This document shows, piece by piece, positions 58,592 through 64,000 of a stretch of DNA of 64,000 nucleotides. Source of the DNA: JASBRS01 sp964536935 (lineage in GTDB: Bacteria > Deinococcota > Deinococci > Deinococcales > Trueperaceae); the NCBI GenBank assembly GCA_964536935.1, contig CAZIBD010000004.1, positions 6,470 through 70,469 of the forward strand. Direction: 5' to 3'. Each line of letters starts with the position of its first letter. Position 1 is the first letter of the stretch. Made by a program: the position numbers and the translations under genes. Below the pieces are notes generated by a model. That model was not told where the DNA came from and did not search any database. It was given only the letters and a program-made list of their open reading frames with translations.

Positions 58592-60835
58592 ATGGGGCCC
58601 GTGAAGCTCGCCCAGGGAATCCTCCTGCTGGCGCTCACGGGGGTGCTGTCGGTGGCGGCCCTGCTCGGGGCGTCGGCGCTGCACTGGGCGCAGAACCTGC
58701 CCTCCCTGAAGCCGGTCGAAGCTCTCCAGTACACGTCGAACACCAGTGTGTTCGCCCGCGACGGCACGCGCATCGGCACGCTGGTGCCTGCGATCGGGAA
58801 GAACAAGGAGCCCACGAACCGCGTGCCGGTGCGTCTCGATCAGGTTTCACCGGCGGCGCTGGAGGCGCTGGTGGCCTCCGAGGACGACACCTTCTTCCGG
58901 GAGTACGGCTTCAACGTACGCGGGATCGCCAAGGCCGCCTACCAGGTCGTGATCGGGGATTCCCGGCGGGGCGGTTCCACCATCACCACCGAGCTCATCA
59001 AGAACACGGTGCTGCGCAGCATCGCCGACGAGCGGTCGCTGAACCGCAAGGTCAAGGAGATCCTGCTGGCGATCGAGCTCGAGCAGCGCTTGACCAAGAA
59101 GGAGATCCTGCAGCGCTACGTCAACGTGGTGTTCTGGGGCGGCAACGTCTACGGCATCCGGGAAGCCTCGCAGGCCTACTTCGGGATCGACCCGATCCAG
59201 CTCAACCTCGCCCAGGGCCTCTACCTGGCCGTGCTCGTTCCCGCGCCCAACGCCATGCACGAGAACTTTGCGGCGGCGCGAGCCGGCATGAGGACGGTGC
59301 TCGACAAGATGGTTCGGCGGGGGAGCATCTCCAAGGCGATGGCCGAGCGGGCGTGGACCTACCCGCTCGAGCCGAAGGGATGGCACGTGACCTACGACGG
59401 CCACGGCAACGTGGTCAAGGCGACGCGTACGGGCGAGACCGTCAAGGTGACCTCGAGCATCGACACCAACCTCTCGCGCGGCGTGATGCTCGCGGTCCGC
59501 AACTGGCTGGTGAAGCGCTACGGGGACAACGTCGTGTTCGGCAGCGGCGGCCTGAAGGTCTATACCACCATCGACGTGCAGGCGCAGAAGGCGGCGATGG
59601 CGGCGAGCCGCGAGACCCAGGTCCCGCCGGGAGCCCAGATGGCCATCGTCGGCATCGATCCCAAGACGGGCGGCGTGCTCGCCATGGTCGGGCAGAAGCT
59701 CGGGCCCGGCGAGAAGCCCCAGGACTTCAACCGCGCCATCCAGGCGTACCGCCAGCCCGGCTCGTCGTTCAAGCCGATCGTCTACGGCACCGCCATCCAG
59801 CAAGGAGCCTTGAACGAAGCGAGCATCCTGGTCGACAACCCGACCGTGTTCAAGGTGAACGGCAAGCCCGACTACAAGCCCAAGGAATGGGACAAACTCT
59901 ACGAGGGGTACGAGACCGCTCGTCTTGCGCTCGACCGAAGCCGCAACATCCCGGCCGTCAAGGCCTTGCAGGAAGCAACGCCGCAGGCCGTGGCCGTGAA
60001 GGCGCAGGAGCTCGGGTACAACGTCAAGCCGTACCTGGGGATGGCGCTCGGCAGCTTCGTCGTGACGCCGATGCAGCATGCCGCGGCCATCGCTGCCTTT
60101 GCCAACGGCGGCGTCTACACGGCGCCCTACTACGTGGAGAAGGTGGTCGATTCCCAGGGCAACGTCATCTACCAGGCCCATCCGCGACGCACGCGGGTGT
60201 GGACACCGCAGACGGCGTACATCGTGCTGGACATGATGCATGGCACGGTGATGGACCGCAAGCCCTACTGGGCGTTGTCCTGGAGGGCCAACGTGCCCGG
60301 CCACTGGATCGCCGGCAAGACGGGCACGACCGACAACGAGCGCGACATCTGGTTCGTGGGTGTCACGCCGGGGCTCGTCACGGCGGTGTGGATCGGGAAC
60401 GACAACAACAGTCCGATGCCGCGGTACATGAAGTATGCCGATGGCAAGACGCACCTTGTGACCAGCTCGCAGCAGCCGATCTACGCGTTCAACCGTTTCG
60501 CCCAGGGCGCGCTGATGGGGCGCTCGGCCGCTCCGAACGGCTTTCCTGTTCCCAACGGCATCACCTTCCACCGCATCGATCTGAAGACGGGGGCGCTCGA
60601 CCCGACCGGCACGAAGGCGGCCTTCAAGGCGAGCACGGACCTGTCGGCCCAGGGCGTGTTGGCGGGAGGCCAGCTCCGGATCCCGATCGACAAGCGGACC
60701 GGCCTGCGGGCGACCGTCGACACACCCCCGGACCAGATCGAGATGATCGCCGTGGATCCCAAGAACATCGAGCAGTACTTCCCATTCGGCGGCGTTTCCG
60801 GCTCTGCCACGCCGGCCGCCGGCCCAACGGGCTGA
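58592..60835 (+). CDS. Class A penicillin-binding protein (transglycosylase/transpeptidase)
   Basis: 747 residues. An N-terminal anchor helix, a GT51 domain (about 75-245: SEDDTFFREYGFNVRG, GGSTITTELIKN, KVKEILLAIELEQRLTKKEI) and a transpeptidase domain with SSFK, SRN and KTGTT. The GT51 motifs vary from the usual EDxxFxxHxG (Tyr at the His place) and GGSTITQQLxKN (Thr-Glu for Gln-Gln). It polymerises and crosslinks peptidoglycan. ATG 58592 or GTG 58601 can start; neither has a good ribosome site. Confidence 0.9.
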   Translation: MGPVKLAQGILLLALTGVLSVAALLGASALHWAQNLPSLKPVEALQYTSNTSVFARDGTRIGTLVPAIGKNKEPTNRVPVRLDQVSPAALEALVASEDDTFFREYGFNVRGIAKAAYQVVIGDSRRGGSTITTELIKNTVLRSIADERSLNRKVKEILLAIELEQRLTKKEILQRYVNVVFWGGNVYGIREASQAYFGIDPIQLNLAQGLYLAVLVPAPNAMHENFAAARAGMRTVLDKMVRRGSISKAMAERAWTYPLEPKGWHVTYDGHGNVVKATRTGETVKVTSSIDTNLSRGVMLAVRNWLVKRYGDNVVFGSGGLKVYTTIDVQAQKAAMAASRETQVPPGAQMAIVGIDPKTGGVLAMVGQKLGPGEKPQDFNRAIQAYRQPGSSFKPIVYGTAIQQGALNEASILVDNPTVFKVNGKPDYKPKEWDKLYEGYETARLALDRSRNIPAVKALQEATPQAVAVKAQELGYNVKPYLGMALGSFVVTPMQHAAAIAAFANGGVYTAPYYVEKVVDSQGNVIYQAHPRRTRVWTPQTAYIVLDMMHGTVMDRKPYWALSWRANVPGHWIAGKTGTTDNERDIWFVGVTPGLVTAVWIGNDNNSPMPRYMKYADGKTHLVTSSQQPIYAFNRFAQGALMGRSAAPNGFPVPNGITFHRIDLKTGALDPTGTKAAFKASTDLSAQGVLAGGQLRIPIDKRTGLRATVDTPPDQIEMIAVDPKNIEQYFPFGGVSGSATPAAGPTG

Positions 60836-61022
60836 ACGACCCTCGCCAGGCAGGGCTGCTGCGGCCGCTCGGAGCCGACCCGCCGGCCGGGACGATTGAC
60901 CTGACCTACGTCCCCGACAGGACAATTGGCCCTGCCATGCGCGCCCGCACGGAACTAGCCTAGCCGCGTACGGCTCGTTCACCCGTCCGCCGGTCGTCAC
61001 CCGATCGGCGAGGGAGGCGATC

Positions 61023-62225
61023 ATGCGGCTGAAGCTCCTTGTCGTGCTCGGCCTGACAGCGGTGCTCGTTCCCTTCCTTCCTCCCCTCGGGAGCGCGACC
61101 TGGGCCGCAGCGCAAACCGCGATCGGCGAATCATCGCAAGGGGAAGAACACGGGAGGGTGGCCACCTTCATTGGTGACGCCCATGGCTCGTTCAAGGAGA
61201 GCGGCAGCTACGAGGTAGGGGACTACCCCTATGCCGTTGCAGCCGCCGACCTGAACGGCGACGGCCTGGTCGATCTGGCGGTGGCCAATGCCGATGCCGA
61301 GACCGTGACGTTGCTCTACGGACTCGTCGCGACGGCCTGCCAGCCGCACCCCACCCTGAGCGCCGGGAAGGGTCCGACCGCCGTGGCGATCGCCGACTTC
61401 AACGGCGACGGCCACCTCGATCTGGCCGTGTCCGACAGCGGTGACAACAACGTCGCGATCTACCTCGGGCACACCTACGGAACCTTCCGGCCTCCGCTGT
61501 GGGTCCCGGTCGGAAGTCACCCCACCGCCCTTGTCGTCGCCGACTTCAACCACGACGGCATTCCAGACCTGGCGGTCGCCGACACCGGCGGCAACGCCAT
61601 CACGGTCCTGCTCGGCGAGGGGGATGGGCAGTTCCGGTTCGGCAGCACCATCGCCACGGGCCGGAGTCCCGACGGCATCGTGGCGACCGACCTCAACGGG
61701 GACGGCCTCGTCGACCTGGCGGTGACGAACTTCAGCGACGGCACCGTGTCCACCTACTTCGGCAACGGCAACGGCACCTTCCGTCCGGGGCAGACCCTCC
61801 CGGCGGGACGGCAGCCGGACGCGCTCGCGGCTGCCGACCTCAACGGCGACGGGATTCCCGATCTCGCGGTGGCGGACTTCGCGGACAACACCGTGACCCT
61901 CTTGTGGGGGAGCTCGGACGGGTCCTTCACCCCGGCCGGCGCCATCGCCACGGGGAGCGACCCGGACGCGCTGGCGATCGCCGATCTCAACAACGACGGC
62001 GTTCCCGACCTCGTGACGGCCGACTACGGCAGCGGCAACGTGACCATCCTCGACGGACGGGGCAAGGGCAGCTTCGGACCGGCGGTGAGCATCCCGGTGG
62101 GTCCCCACCCGACCGCCTTGGTGGTCCACGACCTCAACGGCGACGGGATCCCTGATCTGGCCGTCACCTTCACCGGCTCGCAGGCGCAAGCGCCCTGGCG
62201 GCAGATGCAGGAGCCGCCCGAGTAG
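61023..62225 (+). CDS. Secreted FG-GAP/VCBS repeat protein
   Basis: 400 residues: a signal peptide (ending AAAQT) then seven tandem repeats of about 46 residues, each with a calcium-type loop DxNxDGxxDL (DLNGDGLVDLAVAN, DFNGDGHLDLAVSD and similar). This makes a beta-propeller like integrin alpha or other FG-GAP proteins, with metal bound at each blade. A role in surface binding or adhesion is likely but not shown. Strong GAGGGAGG before the ATG; a hairpin follows the stop. Confidence 0.88.
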   Translation: MRLKLLVVLGLTAVLVPFLPPLGSATWAAAQTAIGESSQGEEHGRVATFIGDAHGSFKESGSYEVGDYPYAVAAADLNGDGLVDLAVANADAETVTLLYGLVATACQPHPTLSAGKGPTAVAIADFNGDGHLDLAVSDSGDNNVAIYLGHTYGTFRPPLWVPVGSHPTALVVADFNHDGIPDLAVADTGGNAITVLLGEGDGQFRFGSTIATGRSPDGIVATDLNGDGLVDLAVTNFSDGTVSTYFGNGNGTFRPGQTLPAGRQPDALAAADLNGDGIPDLAVADFADNTVTLLWGSSDGSFTPAGAIATGSDPDALAIADLNNDGVPDLVTADYGSGNVTILDGRGKGSFGPAVSIPVGPHPTALVVHDLNGDGIPDLAVTFTGSQAQAPWRQMQEPPE

Positions 62226-62286
62226 GCGAGGTTGGGGCGAACCGGCACGATTCGTGTGCGGGGGGGGCTTGGCCCGGTGAACCAAG

Positions 62287-62320
62287 CGGACGCGCAGCGT
62301 GGGGGGCCACTGCGCGTCCG
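62287..62320. terminator. Hairpin after the FG-GAP gene
   Basis: CGGACGCGCAG (62287-62297) and CTGCGCGTCCG (62310-62320) form a perfect 11-bp stem with a 12-nt loop between two converging genes. No long T-run. Confidence 0.6.
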
Positions 62321-62485
62321 GTTCCCATATGGGAAGAGTCATGGTCCGCGACCGGATGCTGATGGTCCGTACGGGCCGTGGAAGCGTGCCGCAACGGGCA
62401 CGCCCTCAGTAGACGCCTACCCGGCCGTCCGGGGTGTAGTAGCTGGTACACAACCGCGGACCAGCGCGCTTTCGACCCGGCATGG

Positions 62486-63406
62486 TCATGGACGCAGGAC
62501 GATCTTCCCCAGGGTGTGGCGCTTCTCGAGCTCCCGGTAGGCCGCCTGCACCTGGTCGAGGGGATAGACGCGGGCGATGGGCACCTGCAGCCGGCCGTCG
62601 CGGATCATGGCAGCCAGCTCGGCCAGCACCTCGGCGCTCGCCGCGACGGCCGTCCCTTCGGTCTTCACGCCGTAGCGCTCCTTCGCCGCGAAGTTGGCGA
62701 TCGTGTCGACACGCTTGGGCGCGACGCCGAGCTCCAACGCGAGCTCCACGTACTGGGCGCCGAAGGCGTCGATGAAGGCGTCGACGCGGCCGTCGGCGGC
62801 TTCTCGGATGCGCTCTGCCACGCCGTCCCCGTAGCGTACCGGAACCGCCCCGTGGTCGGTCAGCCATCCGTGGTGCTCGGGGCTTGCGAGACCGATGACC
62901 GTGGCGCCCGCGTTGCGAGCGAGCTGCACGGCGAGGGTGCCGACTCCGCCGGCGGCCGCGGAGATCACCACGGTGTCACCCGCCCGCACGCCCACGGCGC
63001 GCACGGCGGCCACGGCCGTGGTCCCGGCCACGAACAAGGAGCCCGCCGCCTCCCAGGTAACGCTTCGAGGCTTGGGGACGAGCTTGTCGGCCTCCGCCGC
63101 AACGAGCTCGGCGTGGCTGGCGCGGTCGTTGGTGAACCCCAGGACCTCGTCGCCGACCCCGAAGCCGTCCACGCCCTCGCCGAGCTCCTCCACCACGCCG
63201 GCGAGATCGCTGCCTTCCCCGGACGGGAAGGTCGCAGGGAAACGCTTCGCCAACCGGCCCCCGCGGATCGACGCCTCGCCGGGATTGATTCCGGCCGCAC
63301 GGACGCGAACCAGCACCCGTCCGGGAGCCGGGACGGGCCGTTCCACCTCGACCACCTTCAGGACATCGATCCCACCGTACGCATCGAACCTCACGGCACG
63401 CGGCAT
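62486..63406 (-). CDS. NADP-dependent quinone oxidoreductase-like protein
   Basis: 306 residues of the zinc-free medium-chain reductase family: MPRAVRFDAYGGIDVLKVVE, AAGINPGEASIRGG, the loop AAAGGVGTLAVQLARNAGA and C-terminal LGKIVLRP. It likely reduces quinones or enones with NADPH. It is not a close copy of the oxidoreductase at 27487. The ATG has GAGGTGA 5 nt upstream. Confidence 0.88.
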   Translation of the reverse strand: MPRAVRFDAYGGIDVLKVVEVERPVPAPGRVLVRVRAAGINPGEASIRGGRLAKRFPATFPSGEGSDLAGVVEELGEGVDGFGVGDEVLGFTNDRASHAELVAAEADKLVPKPRSVTWEAAGSLFVAGTTAVAAVRAVGVRAGDTVVISAAAGGVGTLAVQLARNAGATVIGLASPEHHGWLTDHGAVPVRYGDGVAERIREAADGRVDAFIDAFGAQYVELALELGVAPKRVDTIANFAAKERYGVKTEGTAVAASAEVLAELAAMIRDGRLQVPIARVYPLDQVQAAYRELEKRHTLGKIVLRP

Positions 63407-63708
63407 GGGTCACCTCGCAATCTGGCCCCGTGGCGGTCGAGCTCGTCCGGGCGGCGCCCCGCCGCCCACGGATGCGGCCGGCACAGCGCATCCCTCGCCC
63501 CCGGGGGCCGTGCAGCCGGCATCGGCGCCAGCGTGCTTCCACCGGCCGCGCCCAGGATCACCGGCCCTTACGATCGTAGCCTCGAGTCCCGACGTGGCGC
63601 GTACCCGGCCCGGCACCGACGGCCCGCTGCGCGGCGTCCGTGGGTCGAGCCGAGCCTGCTGGGCTGGTATGCCCGGGTTGCGTCGGGAGACCGGCGGCGG
63701 TAACACGA

Positions 63709-63739
63709 GGGCCGGCCCGCGTCCGGTGCGGGCCGGCCC
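63709..63739 (-). terminator. gltA terminator hairpin
   Basis: GGGCCGGCCCGC (63709-63720) and GCGGGCCGGCCC (63728-63739): a perfect 12-bp stem, 7-nt loop, 28 nt after the gltA stop. The other 320 nt between the two minus-strand genes show no gene. Confidence 0.65.
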
Positions 63740-63767
63740 GTCGCGACGACGTCGATGGGTCGGTCGA

Positions 63768-64000
63768 TCAGTCGAACGAGGACGCCCGGCCCACCTCGAT
63801 GTGGCGCTCCTGCTCGCCGACGTAGAGCTGGCGCGGTCTGGCGATCGCCTGTTCGGAGTCGAGCAGGCCCTCGCGCCACTGCGCCAACCAGCCGGGCATG
63901 CGCCCGATCGCGAAGAGGACGGGGAACATCTCCACCGGGAAGCCCATGGTCTGGTAGATGATGCCCGAGTAGAAGTCGACGTTCGGGTACAGCTTGTGAG
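63768..64000 (-). CDS. gltA: Citrate synthase, C-terminal part (runs off the window)
   Basis: The last 76 residues and stop are visible. LYPNVDFYSGIIYQTMGFP holds the C-terminal active-site Asp region (NVDFYSG) of citrate synthase; FAIGRMPGWLAQWREGL and RPRQLYVGEQER follow, the typical type I bacterial end with the acetyl-CoA/oxaloacetate-binding Arg. It catalyses the first step of the TCA cycle. The 5' part lies outside the window. Confidence 0.95.
   Translation of the reverse strand, partial: HKLYPNVDFYSGIIYQTMGFPVEMFPVLFAIGRMPGWLAQWREGLLDSEQAIARPRQLYVGEQERHIEVGRASSFD

Noticed and set aside
60896..60924. TTGACC near 60896 as promoter for the FG-GAP gene
   Set aside because: No -10 at 16-18 nt; the nearest (GACAAT) is at 19 nt.
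62406..62485. Short minus-strand frame ending in SYYTPDGRVGVY after the quinone oxidoreductase
   Set aside because: It overlaps that gene in another frame, and no start or ribosome site supports it.
1..64000. tRNA, rRNA, CRISPR arrays, insertion sequences, prophage genes
   Set aside because: No cloverleaf, repeat-spacer pattern, transposase or phage motif was seen on reading both strands; a covariance or HMM search was not possible here.

Overview
The window is GC-rich, densely coded chromosomal DNA from a bacterium that appears to have two membranes. An outer-membrane-type barrel sits beside a LolA-like carrier, and cell-wall enzymes with LysM and M23/M15 domains are present. Several regulator genes seem to be read from leaderless mRNAs: a TTGAC(G/A)-type -35, a 17-18 nt spacer and a TANNNT-type -10 lie so that the start codon falls at the expected transcription start. 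That habit, with the GC content and gene set, would suit a Deinococcota (Trueperaceae-like) lineage, but this is inference; no rRNA or other marker is present. I saw no tRNA, rRNA, CRISPR array, insertion sequence or phage genes.

Layout. 1-6.3 kb: membrane proteins, then a minus-strand unit of winged-helix regulator, MMPL/RND transporter, LolA-like protein and beta-barrel, with the same 16-bp element upstream of the regulator and of the transporter. 6.4-9.9 kb: TetR regulator divergent from a carotenoid-biosynthesis-like membrane protein, a TPR protein and an SDR. 9.9-13.9 kb: arsenic island (arsR, permease, thioredoxin-like, OsmC, ACR3, arsC). 13.9-15.6 kb: two divergent SRPBCC/ArsR pairs, each with its own palindrome inside its promoter. 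15.6-24.7 kb: S9 peptidase, LysM-M23 hydrolase, a MarR-controlled heterodimeric ABC exporter, and an HxlR/FMN-reductase divergent pair. 24.7-32.5 kb: methyltransferase, serine hydrolases (one fused to ankyrin repeats), oxidoreductase, racemase and a GalT-like protein.

32.6-40.7 kb is the most striking part. It is a tightly coupled operon for a Hyf/complex I-like membrane complex (NuoH-, HyfE-, NuoN/M-, NuoC/D-, ferredoxin-NuoB- and NuoL-like subunits plus a UspA protein). The large subunit has neither NiFe CxxC motif, and the small subunit has lost all four cysteines of the proximal iron-sulfur cluster. Exactly four cysteines remain in a fused ferredoxin segment, enough for one [4Fe-4S] cluster. 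A 47-codon ORF with a strong ribosome binding site overlaps the first gene. The ion-translocating modules look intact, so this may be a redox-poor, ion-translocating or sensing relative of the energy-converting hydrogenase-related complexes.

41-49.3 kb: DedA, a large lipoprotein, DsrE, an M15 peptidase with LysM, YbjQ, and an iron-uptake pair in which a membrane-anchored DtxR-FeoA fusion is coupled to feoB. 49.4-52.9 kb: a structured leader followed by a copper-delivery/electron-transfer set (PCuAC, SCO, cytochrome c, NapH/NosR-like polyferredoxin). 53-64 kb: nitrilase, GNAT, a three-gene coiled-coil/DUF6384 cassette of unknown role, a class A penicillin-binding protein, an FG-GAP repeat protein, a quinone oxidoreductase and the 3' end of gltA.
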